Origin: Catenuloplanes niger
Lineage (GTDB): Bacteria > Actinomycetota > Actinomycetes > Mycobacteriales > Micromonosporaceae
Assembly (NCBI RefSeq): GCF_031458255.1
Contig: NZ_JAVDYC010000001.1
Coordinates: forward strand, 8,852,501-8,916,500
DNA length: 64,000 nt
Direction: 5' to 3'
The position numbers and the translations under genes were made by a program. Positions 34,906 through 43,358 of the stretch are shown here, one piece after another (the stretch's first letter is position 1; every line of letters starts with the position of its first letter). Below the pieces are notes generated by a model, which saw only the letters and a list, made by a program, of their open reading frames with translations, made no database searches and was not told the origin of the DNA.

Positions 34906-37900
34906 CGGCGATGTCGCGCACCGTGCCGCGTACCAGCTGCCCCACCGTCGGCCTCGGCCGGTCGCCCCAGTCCAGGGCGGCGCGCAGCCGGGTGGCGCCG
35001 AGCGAGTCGACGCCCAGGTCGGTCAGCGACGCGTCCCGGTCGAGCTGGGCGGGGTCGACGTGCAGCAGCCCGGCGAGCGCGGCCGCCACCGTCTCCTCGG
35101 TGACGATCGGCCGGACCGGCGACGGGACCGGCAGATGTGTCGTGGCCGGGGTGGTGAGCGCGGTCAGCGCGCGCCGCAGCCGGTCGGTGACCGAGGCGGA
35201 GATGCCGCCCAGCGCCGCGACCGCGTCGGTGACCACGTGGGGCACCGGCGGGAACGGGGCACCGGCCGGTTCCGGGCCCGGGCGTGCCGGCTCGGCCCAG
35301 TACCGGCGGGACTGCCACGGGTAGCCGGGCAGGCGGGTCAGCCGCCCGGGAGCGGCGGTGGCCCAGTCCACCCGGCCGCCGTGCCGGAAGACGGCGGCGA
35401 GCCCACGGGCCAGCGTGACCGGCTGCGGCTCGTCCCGGCTCATCGAGGCGACGGTGACGGCGGAGGCCCCGGTCTCCTCGATGACGTCCTCGATGGCGGA
35501 CCGCAGGATCGGCTGCGGCGCGATCTCGACGACGACCGCCGGCCGGTCCTCGGTGAGCACGGCGCGCAGGGCGGCGTGGAATCGCACCGGTTCCCGCAGG
35601 CCGGTCATCCAGTACTCGGCGCCGAGCTCCCGGCCGTCGACGATCCGGCCGAGCGCGGTCGAGTACATCGGCACGGCGGTCCCGACCGGGCGGATGCCGT
35701 CCAGGGCGGCGCAGATCCGCTCGCGCAGCGGTTCGACGAGCGCGCAGTGCGAGGCGTAGCGGACCGGCACGCGCCGGCAGTGCACCCCGGCCGCCCGCAG
35801 CGGCGCCAGCGCCCGTTCCAGCGCCTCCTCCGTACCGGACAGCACCACCGAGCGGGCACTGTTGATCACGCCGACCGACACCCGCCCGTCCTGGCCGGCG
35901 ACCGCGGCGGCGGCCTCCTCCTCGCCGAGCGCGACGGCGGCCATCGCACCGGCGCCGTCGCGGCCGGCCAGCACCGCGCTGCGCCGGCAGACCACCGCGG
36001 CGGCGTCGGCCAGGCTCAGCGACCCGGCCACGCAGGCCGCGGCGATCTCACCCATGCTGTGCCCGATCACCAGATCCGGTACGACGCCCCGGCGGCGCCA
36101 CGCCTCGGCGAGGCCGACCTGCACCGCCCACAGCACCGGCTGGATCTCGTCGTCCCGGTCCAGCGGTGCGTCGTCGGCGAGCCGCTCGATCACCGACCAG
36201 CCGGTCTCGGCCCGTACCGCGGCGTCGCACTCGCGCAGCCGGGCGCGGAAGCCGGCGTCGGTGGCCAGCAGCTGGCGGGCCATGCCGGTCCACTGCGCAC
36301 CCTGGCCGGGGAAGACGAAGACGGTCCGGGCCGGTGCGGCTTCCGGGAGCGGGGTGTGCCGCCCGCCCAGCTGCCGGCGCAGGTCCCGGGCCAGCTCGGC
36401 CGGGTCGGCGCCGACCGCGGCCAGCCGGTACGGGTGGTGGTCGCGCCGAACCGCCGCGGTGTGCACCAGGTCGCCCAGCGCCGAGGCCGGGGCGGCGTCG
36501 AGCGTGTCCGCGTACGCGGCGGCCAGCGTGTCGAGCGCGCGCGGGTCGCGGGCGGAGACCGGCAGCGCGAGCACCGTGGGCGCGGGACCCGGCACGGCCG
36601 GCTCGCGGGTCTGCGGCGCCTCGACCAGCACCACGTGGACGTTCGTGGCGGACAGGCCGAACGAGCTGACGCCCGCCACGCCGGGCCGGTCCGGGCGGGG
36701 CCACGGCCGCCCGCGGGTGTTCAGCAGCAGGCCGGGAGCCTCGGCGAGGACCGGGTGCGGCTGATCGGCGTGCAGCGTGGCGGGCACGGTTCGGTGCCGC
36801 AGCGCGAGCGCCGCCTTGACCAGTCCGGCGAGCCCGGCGGCGGCCTCGGCGTGGCCGATGTTCGACTTGACCGAGCCGATCAGGCACGGCTGTCCGGCGG
36901 GCCGGTCGCTGCCCACCACGTCCCGCAGCGCGGTCAGCTCGGTCAGGTCGCCCTGCGGCGTCCCGGCGCCGTGCGCCTCGACGTAGTCCACATCGGAGGG
37001 TGCGATGCCGGCGTCCCGGTAGGCCCGCCGCAGGGTCTCGGCCTGTCCGTCGGCGCGCGGTGCGGCCAGGCTGGCGCCGCCGCGGCCGTTGTTGCTGACC
37101 CCGGTGCCGGCGATGGTGGCGTAGACCCGGTCGCCGTCGCGGCGCGCGGCGGACAGGCTCTTGAGCACGATGCTGACCGCACCCTCGCTGCGGATGTAGC
37201 CGTCGCTGCGGGCGTCGCCGAACCGGTGCCGACCGCCGGGCGAGAGGATCTCCGCGTCGCCGAGCACCCGGTAGAAGTCCGTGCCGATGATCAGGTTCGC
37301 GCCGGTGACCAGCGCCGCGTCGGCCTCGCCGGACCACAGGTCCCGGCACGCCAGGTGCACCGCCAGCAGCGACGAGGCGCAGGTGGCGTCGATGCCCATG
37401 CTCGGCCCGCGCAGGTCGAGCAGGTGCGAGATGCGCCCGGCCGGGATGCCCCAGGCGCTGTTGCTGAGTGCCGCGTGCATGTCGTACATGCCCGCCCCCC
37501 GCACGATGTCCCAGTAGTCGGAGGACAGACACGCCGAGTAGACCGAGGTCCGGCTGCCGCGCAGCGACGCGGCCGGCAGGCCGGCGTCCTCGAGCGCCTC
37601 CCAGACGGTGACGAGCATCAGCCGCTGCTGCGGATCGAGCCGGATCGCCTCGCGCGGGGTCAACCCGAAGAAGCCCGCGTCGAAGAGGTCGATGTCGGTC
37701 AGGAAGCCGCCGATGCCGGTCGGGATCCCGTCCGGGACGCCGCTGACGTCGACGCGGTGCGGCGGGATGCCGCGGACCTCGTCGCGTTCCGTCTCCAGCA
37801 GCCGCCAGTAGTCCTCGGCGCTGTCCGCGCCGGGCAGCCGGCACCCGATCCCGACGATGGCCACCGGTTCGTGGCGTGCTTCGGTGCCGCGTTCATGCAT
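34865..37900 (-). CDS. single-module type I polyketide synthase (KS-AT-ACP)
   Basis: A 1,011-residue PKS. The ketosynthase (about 10-435) has Cys174 in DATCASSLLAVH, VEAHGAGTPQGD and KSNIGHAEAAAG, all intact. The acyltransferase (about 530-830) has Ser615 in GHSMGEIAAA and motif YASH, which in this family predicts methylmalonyl-CoA. A 110-residue linker leads to an ACP with Ser966 in LGVDSL. There is no KR, DH, ER or thioesterase. ATG 37900 has GGGGGT upstream and gives the family start EPVAIVGIGCRLPG. The lone module could act iteratively, start a chain, or extend a substrate supplied by other enzymes; the product is unknown. An XRE regulator lies 91 bases upstream on the same strand. Confidence 0.94.
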   Translation of the reverse strand: MHERGTEARHEPVAIVGIGCRLPGADSAEDYWRLLETERDEVRGIPPHRVDVSGVPDGIPTGIGGFLTDIDLFDAGFFGLTPREAIRLDPQQRLMLVTVWEALEDAGLPAASLRGSRTSVYSACLSSDYWDIVRGAGMYDMHAALSNSAWGIPAGRISHLLDLRGPSMGIDATCASSLLAVHLACRDLWSGEADAALVTGANLIIGTDFYRVLGDAEILSPGGRHRFGDARSDGYIRSEGAVSIVLKSLSAARRDGDRVYATIAGTGVSNNGRGGASLAAPRADGQAETLRRAYRDAGIAPSDVDYVEAHGAGTPQGDLTELTALRDVVGSDRPAGQPCLIGSVKSNIGHAEAAAGLAGLVKAALALRHRTVPATLHADQPHPVLAEAPGLLLNTRGRPWPRPDRPGVAGVSSFGLSATNVHVVLVEAPQTREPAVPGPAPTVLALPVSARDPRALDTLAAAYADTLDAAPASALGDLVHTAAVRRDHHPYRLAAVGADPAELARDLRRQLGGRHTPLPEAAPARTVFVFPGQGAQWTGMARQLLATDAGFRARLRECDAAVRAETGWSVIERLADDAPLDRDDEIQPVLWAVQVGLAEAWRRRGVVPDLVIGHSMGEIAAACVAGSLSLADAAAVVCRRSAVLAGRDGAGAMAAVALGEEEAAAAVAGQDGRVSVGVINSARSVVLSGTEEALERALAPLRAAGVHCRRVPVRYASHCALVEPLRERICAALDGIRPVGTAVPMYSTALGRIVDGRELGAEYWMTGLREPVRFHAALRAVLTEDRPAVVVEIAPQPILRSAIEDVIEETGASAVTVASMSRDEPQPVTLARGLAAVFRHGGRVDWATAAPGRLTRLPGYPWQSRRYWAEPARPGPEPAGAPFPPVPHVVTDAVAALGGISASVTDRLRRALTALTTPATTHLPVPSPVRPIVTEETVAAALAGLLHVDPAQLDRDASLTDLGVDSLGATRLRAALDWGDRPRPTVGQLVRGTVRDIAAMAGTPAAAGRAW

Positions 37901-37991
37901 GGTGATTACCCCCGATTTACGGCCGCCGCCGGCCCGGGCGACGGAAACATCGCCACTTTTCCGGCCGTGTTTGTCGAGGGTCAATGTCGAC

Positions 37992-38846
37992 TTAACGCAG
38001 TGCGCCCGGCTCGACCGGGGCGTCGGCGAGCGCCTCGGTGATCGTGCTCGCCTCCCGGCCCGGCGGCACGTGCACGACCATCGAGTTGAAGCCGTCGGTC
38101 ATCCGCATCACGACCAGCTGAAGGGTCTCCTCGGTGCCGTCCGGCAGCCGGAACCGGCGCGGCCGGGTGTGCTGACCGCGCACGTCGTGGTCGTTCCACC
38201 AGCCGCGGAACTCCGGACTGGCCCGGTGCAGCATGCTGATGCGGTCGGAGAAGCGCTGGTCCCACGGGCGGGCGGCGGAGGCGATGCGGAGCCGGGCGAT
38301 CACGTCGCGCACGTCGTCCGTCCAGTCGACGATCCGGCGCCGGGCCTCGTCGGCGGTCAGCAGCCACCAGAGCATGTTGCGGCGCTCGGCCGGCAGCCGG
38401 CCGAAGTCGGTGTACCAGCGGACCGTGGCCTGGTTCCAGGCGATCACGTCGCCGTAGAGGTTGCCGCCGTAGACCGGGTAGTCGACGTCGCCGAGCAGCC
38501 CGATCAGCCGGCGCATCATCGGCGTACCGGACGGGTCCGGGCCGTTCGGCTGGATCGGCGGCGTCTGGCCGTTGGTCAGCAGGTACATGTACCGCCGCTC
38601 GTCCTCGGTCAGCTGCAGCACCCGGGCGAGACTCTCCAGGACGTCGGGCGAGGGCCGGATGTCCCGGCCCTGCTCGAGGTACGTGTACCAGGTGGGGCTC
38701 AGCCCGGCGAGGACGGCGATCTCCTCACGGCGCAGTCCCGGCGTCCGCCGGCGGGATCCGGCCGGCAGACCGACCTGCTCCGGTGTGATCCGCTCCCGGC
38801 GGCTGCGTAGGAACTTGGCAAGGTCACTCCTGTTGCGAATCGCCAC
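37992..38846 (-). CDS. MmyB-type XRE transcriptional regulator
   Basis: A 284-residue regulator. N-terminal HTH (about 5-80) with GLRREEIAVLAGLSPTWYTYLEQGRD, then a C-terminal MmyB/MLTR ligand-binding domain: YGDVIAWNQATVRWYTDFG, RNMLWWLL, WWNDHDVRGQHTRPRRF. Such proteins control adjacent oxidoreductase or biosynthetic genes in response to small molecules. It is upstream of the PKS on the same strand and downstream of the ATPase gene, so it is a probable pathway regulator. A relative is encoded at 48894. Confidence 0.9.
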   Translation of the reverse strand: MAIRNRSDLAKFLRSRRERITPEQVGLPAGSRRRTPGLRREEIAVLAGLSPTWYTYLEQGRDIRPSPDVLESLARVLQLTEDERRYMYLLTNGQTPPIQPNGPDPSGTPMMRRLIGLLGDVDYPVYGGNLYGDVIAWNQATVRWYTDFGRLPAERRNMLWWLLTADEARRRIVDWTDDVRDVIARLRIASAARPWDQRFSDRISMLHRASPEFRGWWNDHDVRGQHTRPRRFRLPDGTEETLQLVVMRMTDGFNSMVVHVPPGREASTITEALADAPVEPGALR

Positions 38847-38972
38847 CGGGTTGGACCCCTTCCGTCCGGCTCAGGCCGCCCGACGGGCATCGTCGTCGAC
38901 GCCGACACGATCAGTATGTTGCTGTGACGCTACAAGTTGTTCACCGGCGGTGGGGGGCCGGGCGGGTGCGTT

Positions 38973-40406
38973 TCAGGCCGGTTCCCGGTCGCGCACGGCC
39001 ATGGCCTGGGAGATCAGCGCGGACAGCGAGACGGCGACGTCCCACCCGGAACCCTGCCGCTCGGCGTGGAACTCCGCGGCCTTCTCCGTCGCCTCGCTCA
39101 GCCGGCCGGCCAGCAGCAGCGCGTCGATCAGCGCCCCGGTGAGATAGGGCAGCAGCCACGGCAGCTCGTCGCGCAGCGCCTCGGCGCCGATGATCGCCCG
39201 GCGCAGGTGCGGGATCGCCTGCCGGGGCCGGGCGCCGCCGAGGTGCGCGACGGCCGCGGCCGACCGGGCGAAGACCTCCGCCTGCGGGTCGTACGCCGTG
39301 CCGGTGGCCGGCTCGTCGTGCGGAGCGTTCAGCACCGTGCCGAGCAGCGCGGCGAGCGCGTGCATCCGGGGGGCCACGGCCGGCCGGGCCCGGGCGGCCG
39401 CGCGCAGCAGGTCGCCGGCCTCGTGCACCCGGCCGGTGCCGATCGCCGTCAGCAGGGCGCGGGCGACGTCGATCCGGTCGGCGCCGGGCCCGTCGCCCAC
39501 CTCGCCGCGAAGCTCGTCGAGCAGCCGCAGACCCCGCTCGGACTGCCCGCGCAGCAGGCAGACGAGGGCCCACATGGGCGCCGCCTCGGCACGGGCGCCG
39601 GCCCGCAGGGCGAGCAGCGCGAGGTCGGGCAGCCGTTGCAGGTCCAGCGTGCGCCAGGCGGTACGCAGGGCGGTGAGCAGATGCTCGCGGGCCCGGGCCG
39701 GCAGCGGCAGCGGGTCGGCCGGGTCGGCGCCGAGCCACCAGCGGCCGTCGGCGATCAGCGCGCCGCGGGCGAAGGCCGGGCCTGCGATGAGGTCGCGGAG
39801 CAGGCCTGGCACGCCGTCCGCGGCGGCGTGCAGCGCGGCCACGGTGCCGTCCGGCGCCGGCGCGCCGAGCCGGTCGCGGACGATCTCGCCGACGTCCGCG
39901 CAGGTGAGCGGCGGCAGCGGCACGATCCGCAGGCCCGGCTCGTAGAGCAGGCAGTCGACCGGGTCGGGCGCCCGGGAGGAGACCGTGTCCGGCCGGCTGA
40001 TCACCAGCGCCGCACCGGTCCGGCGGTGCGCGTCGCGCAGCTCCAGCAGCATCGGGTGGGGCGCCTCGTGCGCGTCGTCGACGATGAAGATCGGCCGGGG
40101 TGTCGAGCGGGCCGCGGCCCGGATCTCGGCGGCCGTCGTGACCACCCGCGGACCGCCCCGGCCGGCCGGGCCGGACCTGCGGGCGTCCGGACCGGACCGC
40201 CGGGCGTCCGGGTCGGACCGCCGGGCGTCCGGGTCGACGACGAGGACCTCGCCCAGGCGCGGCGCGGCCAACCAGGCGACCTCGCGCAGCAGCGCCGACC
40301 GCCCGATACCCGGCCGGCCGGTGACGATCACCGGCTCCGGCCGTGGTCGCCGCAGGACCTCCTCGATCTCCGCCAGCTGTGCCGCTCTCCCCGTGAAGTG
40401 CACCAT
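38973..40406 (-). CDS. STAND/LuxR-like ATPase without DNA-binding domain
   Basis: A 477-residue protein. It begins MVHFTGRAAQLAEIEEVL, with Walker A VTGRPGIGRSALLREVAWL, Walker B RPIFIVDDAHEA, an RPDTV sensor region, then TPR-like helices to the end. This is the architecture of large LAL/LuxR regulators, but the C-terminal HTH is absent and the length is about half. Residues 62-85 hold a DPDARRS/GPDARRS repeat. ATG 40406 has GGAGAAGGA upstream; the frame extends further without one. It may act through protein contacts with the downstream MmyB regulator (inference). Confidence 0.78.
   Translation of the reverse strand: MVHFTGRAAQLAEIEEVLRRPRPEPVIVTGRPGIGRSALLREVAWLAAPRLGEVLVVDPDARRSDPDARRSGPDARRSGPAGRGGPRVVTTAAEIRAAARSTPRPIFIVDDAHEAPHPMLLELRDAHRRTGAALVISRPDTVSSRAPDPVDCLLYEPGLRIVPLPPLTCADVGEIVRDRLGAPAPDGTVAALHAAADGVPGLLRDLIAGPAFARGALIADGRWWLGADPADPLPLPARAREHLLTALRTAWRTLDLQRLPDLALLALRAGARAEAAPMWALVCLLRGQSERGLRLLDELRGEVGDGPGADRIDVARALLTAIGTGRVHEAGDLLRAAARARPAVAPRMHALAALLGTVLNAPHDEPATGTAYDPQAEVFARSAAAVAHLGGARPRQAIPHLRRAIIGAEALRDELPWLLPYLTGALIDALLLAGRLSEATEKAAEFHAERQGSGWDVAVSLSALISQAMAVRDREPA
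40175..40237 (-). repeat. three 21-bp in-frame tandem repeats
   Basis: GGGCGTCCG recurs at 40181, 40202 and 40223. On the - strand each unit encodes the heptad DARRSGP or DARRSDP within the ATPase gene, just after the first strand of the P-loop domain. It is probably length-variable by slippage. Confidence 0.75.
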
Positions 40407-41157
40407 GTCCTTCTCCACCTCCGTGACCACCGGGCCCGTCGGCCCAGGCCCACGATAGTGATCGCCCGGGAGCCCAAGGCCCGGCAATTAACAGAGTGCG
40501 GCGCTTTTTGCCAGGCCGTTTCGACGGCCCCGGAAGTCGCAGCCTGGTACTGCCAATACTTAGACAACTACGGCCTGTATGAACTGCTGGCGCTGGAACA
40601 TGCTACGTCCGGCGCAACGAGGTAATGACGCGCTCCGGCAATGCACCGAGGCGGCGGGGGGCGTCGTTTTCCGGAGGCTTTACAGATGTAGGGCGGGTGC
40701 CCCGCTGGGCCGGCTGGCAACCGGTTACCCACGTTTAACAGGCGGGCAACAAACGACCGGCCGACAGTGTCGTCGGAACGACTGGCCGGGGTTCGGATTT
40801 GTGGTATGGCCTATCCGATTCACCCGTCTCATGGTTGTAAGGAGAGATCTATGGGCTTTCGCGCCCGGTGGCCAGGAGGGGTGGCGGAGCAGGCCGGACG
40901 AACCGTGTCCGGCTAGGCGTTCTCGATCTTGGAGAGGCTCGTTCCCGGCAGGTCGGGGTCCGGTGGCAGCGGCGCCACGGACCGAAAGCGCGGTACCGCG
41001 CGGGCCCGGCTCTCACTCCGAGGTATCGATCTCACACGGTTCTGACACGCCACCGGACCGGCGGCCGGGGTCATTCGGAAAGTGGCGGAGAACCAATCGG
41101 AAAAATCGGCCGGAAGGCAGTCGCTCGCGGCTGCTCGCATACCATCATGGGGGAACA
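40407..41157. other. long intergenic region between divergent genes
   Basis: About 750 bases, less GC-rich than its surroundings, between the ATPase (-) and the IS701-type gene (+). The only candidate gene is a 21-codon frame at 40851. A - strand frame ending near 40913 reads DLPGTSLSKIENA but has no support. Promoters for both flanking genes must lie here. Confidence 0.4.
40851..40916 (+). CDS. possible 21-residue peptide with strong ribosome-binding site
   Basis: ATG 40851 follows a near-consensus Shine-Dalgarno (AAGGAGAGATCT) and encodes a basic 21-residue peptide beginning MGFRARWPGG. It could be a leader peptide or the stump of a deleted gene; it is too short to classify. Confidence 0.25.
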   Translation: MGFRARWPGGVAEQAGRTVSG

Positions 41158-42303
41158 ATGAATCTGACGCTCCGGACCGGGCGGACCGACCCGGTACGTG
41201 GTTACGAGAGCCTCACCGATTTCTGCAACGAAATCCTCATGGACCTTCCCCGGTCGGATCAGCGTAGATGGGGAGAAATCTATCTCCGCGGGCTCGTATC
41301 GCTTTGCGGGCGCAAATCCATACGACGGATCTCGGAGGAGATCGCGGGCGGTGGAGCGGACCAGGGAATACAGCAGTTCGTCAACCAGAGCCCCTGGGAC
41401 TGGGTGCCGGTGCGCCGCAATCTCGCCGGTTACGCGGCCTCCCTGCTGGGCCGGCCGAGCGCCTGGGTGGTGGAGGAGGTGGTGACCCCGAAGAACGGTG
41501 CCAGCTCGGTCGGCGTCGCCCGGCAGTACGCGCCGTCACTGGGCCGCACGCTGAACTGCCAGCTCGGCCTCGGCTTCTTCCTCGCCGGTGAGGTGGGCGC
41601 CGTACCGGTGAACTGGCGGCTGCTGCTGCCGGCCACCTGGGACCACGACGAGACGCGCCGGGCGCGCACCCACCTGCCACCGGAGGAGGTGCACCGGCCA
41701 CGCTGGCGGCACCTGCTCGACATGATCGACGAGATGCTGGGCGGCTGGGGCGCCGAACCGCTGCCGGTGGTGGTCGACGCCCGGCACGAGTCCTCCGTGG
41801 ATCGCCTGGTCGCCGGCCTGGAGGAACGGGATCTGCCCTATGTGGTCTCGGTCGCGCCGGGCGGCCCGGTGCTCGCCGAGGAGCCGGTGCGCACGACCGG
41901 CCGGGCCGGCACGTCGCTGATCTGGCGGGACACCGCGCCCGGCGGTGCGGCCTCGCGCTTCTTCCTCCAGCAGCTCCCGCACCGGGCCGGCGCCGCCCGG
42001 GGCCGCTCCCGCGCGCTGCTCACCGAGTGGCTGGCCGGCCGGCCGCGCCCGTCCGGCGCCTGGCTGACCAACCTGACCACGGCCCGCCCGGACCGGCTGA
42101 TCTCCCTGGCCCGGGCGCGGCACCAGACCCGGCAGGAGATGACCCGGCTGTACGACGAGTTCGGCCTCAACCACTTCGAGGGCCGGTCGTTCCGCGGCTG
42201 GCAGCATCACGTCACCCTGGTCTCCCTGGCCCACGCGTACGTGCTCGGCGCTCGACTGCGCCAGCGGTACGAGCCCTGGCACCTGCACCGGTCGCTGGCC
42301 TGA
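41158..42303 (+). CDS. IS701-family transposase-like protein, possibly domesticated
   Basis: A 381-residue protein resembling IS701 transposases: FCNEILMDLPRSDQRRWGEIYLRGL, QQFVNQSPWDWVPVR, VVEEVVTPKNGASSVGVARQY, and the C-terminal NHFEGRSFRGWQHHVTLVSLAHAYVL. The usual DDE segment ADAGYG reads VDARHES, so the active site has drifted, although Asp and the downstream Glu-containing helix remain. No terminal inverted repeats are obvious around it. Such solitary IS701-like genes occur beside actinomycete biosynthetic clusters. Ribosome-binding site GGGGGAACA. Either a decaying element or a recruited protein. Confidence 0.75.
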   Translation: MNLTLRTGRTDPVRGYESLTDFCNEILMDLPRSDQRRWGEIYLRGLVSLCGRKSIRRISEEIAGGGADQGIQQFVNQSPWDWVPVRRNLAGYAASLLGRPSAWVVEEVVTPKNGASSVGVARQYAPSLGRTLNCQLGLGFFLAGEVGAVPVNWRLLLPATWDHDETRRARTHLPPEEVHRPRWRHLLDMIDEMLGGWGAEPLPVVVDARHESSVDRLVAGLEERDLPYVVSVAPGGPVLAEEPVRTTGRAGTSLIWRDTAPGGAASRFFLQQLPHRAGAARGRSRALLTEWLAGRPRPSGAWLTNLTTARPDRLISLARARHQTRQEMTRLYDEFGLNHFEGRSFRGWQHHVTLVSLAHAYVLGARLRQRYEPWHLHRSLA

Positions 42304-42447
42304 TCGGACGAACCGCCGGTCACTCCCACGGGGGTGGCCGGCGGTACGGTTCGCACCCGCTCCCCGGCGCCATATATCGTCCTTTTCATCATTTTTGGGA
42401 TGCTTTGGACGCTGTGCCGGACATGGTCGCCGAGGAGCAGGAGCCGC

Positions 42448-43302
42448 ATGACACACGTACCCGCCGCCACCGGCGACCCGCAGGTCTGGCTGGTCACCGG
42501 CGCCACGTCCGGGTTCGGCCGGACCTTCGCCGAGGAGCTGCTGGCCGACGGGCACGCCGTGGTGGCCACCGCCCGCCGCCCGTACCTGCTCGACGACCTC
42601 GCCGCCCGGCACCCGGACCGGCTGCTGGTGACCGAGCTGGACCTCGCCGACATCGACCGCGCCGAGGCGGTGGCACGGGCCGCCGTGGACCGGTTCGGCC
42701 GGATCGACGTGCTGGTCAACAACGCCGGCCACGGCCAGGTCGGCGCGGTCGAGGAGACCACCGACCGGGAGCTGCGCGACCTGATGGACGTGCACTTCTT
42801 CGGCCCCGCCGCACTGGTCCGGGCGGTGCTGCCGGGGATGCGCGGGCGCGGGTCCGGTGCCATCGTGCAGATGAGCAGCTTCGGCGGCCAGCTGTCCTAC
42901 GCGGGCTTCTCCGCCTACTCGGCCGGCAAGTGCGCCCTGGAGGGGTTCAGCGAGGCGCTCGCCGCCGAGGTGGCGCCACTCGGGATCACCGTGCTGATCG
43001 TGGAGCCGGGCGCGTTCCGCACCGCGTTCTGCGGTCCGGGGGTGGTGGTGTCCCGCCCGATGCCGGAGTACGAGGCGACCGCCGGCGCCACCCGGACCGG
43101 CCTGCTGGCGCTCGACGGCCGGCAGCCCGGCGACCCGCGCAAGGCCGTCGCCGCGATCCGGGAGGCGCTCGCCGCGCCCCGCCCGCCGCTGCGGCTGCCG
43201 CTCGGCGACGACGCCCTCGACGCGCTGCTCACCCACCTCGACGACGTCCGGGCGGAGCTGCTGGAGTGGGAGAAGGTCGGCCGGTCGACGAACCTGGCCT
43301 GA
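42448..43302 (+). CDS. short-chain dehydrogenase/reductase
   Basis: A 284-residue classical SDR: NAD(P)-binding TGATSGFGRTFAEEL with ARRP after strand two (suggesting NADPH), VNNAGHG, catalytic Ser in QMSSFGG, and YSAGK with catalytic Tyr and Lys, followed by IVEPGAFRT. It reduces or oxidises a hydroxyl/ketone of unknown substrate. Ribosome-binding site GAGGAGCAGGAG. Ends at a bidirectional hairpin (43318). Confidence 0.9.
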   Translation: MTHVPAATGDPQVWLVTGATSGFGRTFAEELLADGHAVVATARRPYLLDDLAARHPDRLLVTELDLADIDRAEAVARAAVDRFGRIDVLVNNAGHGQVGAVEETTDRELRDLMDVHFFGPAALVRAVLPGMRGRGSGAIVQMSSFGGQLSYAGFSAYSAGKCALEGFSEALAAEVAPLGITVLIVEPGAFRTAFCGPGVVVSRPMPEYEATAGATRTGLLALDGRQPGDPRKAVAAIREALAAPRPPLRLPLGDDALDALLTHLDDVRAELLEWEKVGRSTNLA

Positions 43303-43317
43303 CCGCGCGCACGCCTC

Positions 43318-43348
43318 CGCCGCGGGCCGGTGATCCGGTCCCGCGGCG
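43318..43348. terminator. bidirectional hairpin terminator
   Basis: CGCCGCGGGCCGG pairs with CCGG-T-CCCGCGGCG around a TGAT loop, between the convergent SDR and ankyrin genes. Confidence 0.65.
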
Positions 43349-43358
43349 AAGGCCCGGC

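Noticed and set aside
34409-38041. 1,210-codon open frame on the + strand opposite the PKS
   Set aside because: Translation is Arg/Gln/Gly-rich with no family motifs. It is the antisense shadow of the PKS and phosphatase, whose active-site motifs are clear.
40175-40237. possible CRISPR-like or regulatory repeats
   Set aside because: The 21-bp units are adjacent without spacers and encode in-frame heptads, so they are a coding tandem repeat. No CRISPR array or cas gene was seen anywhere.
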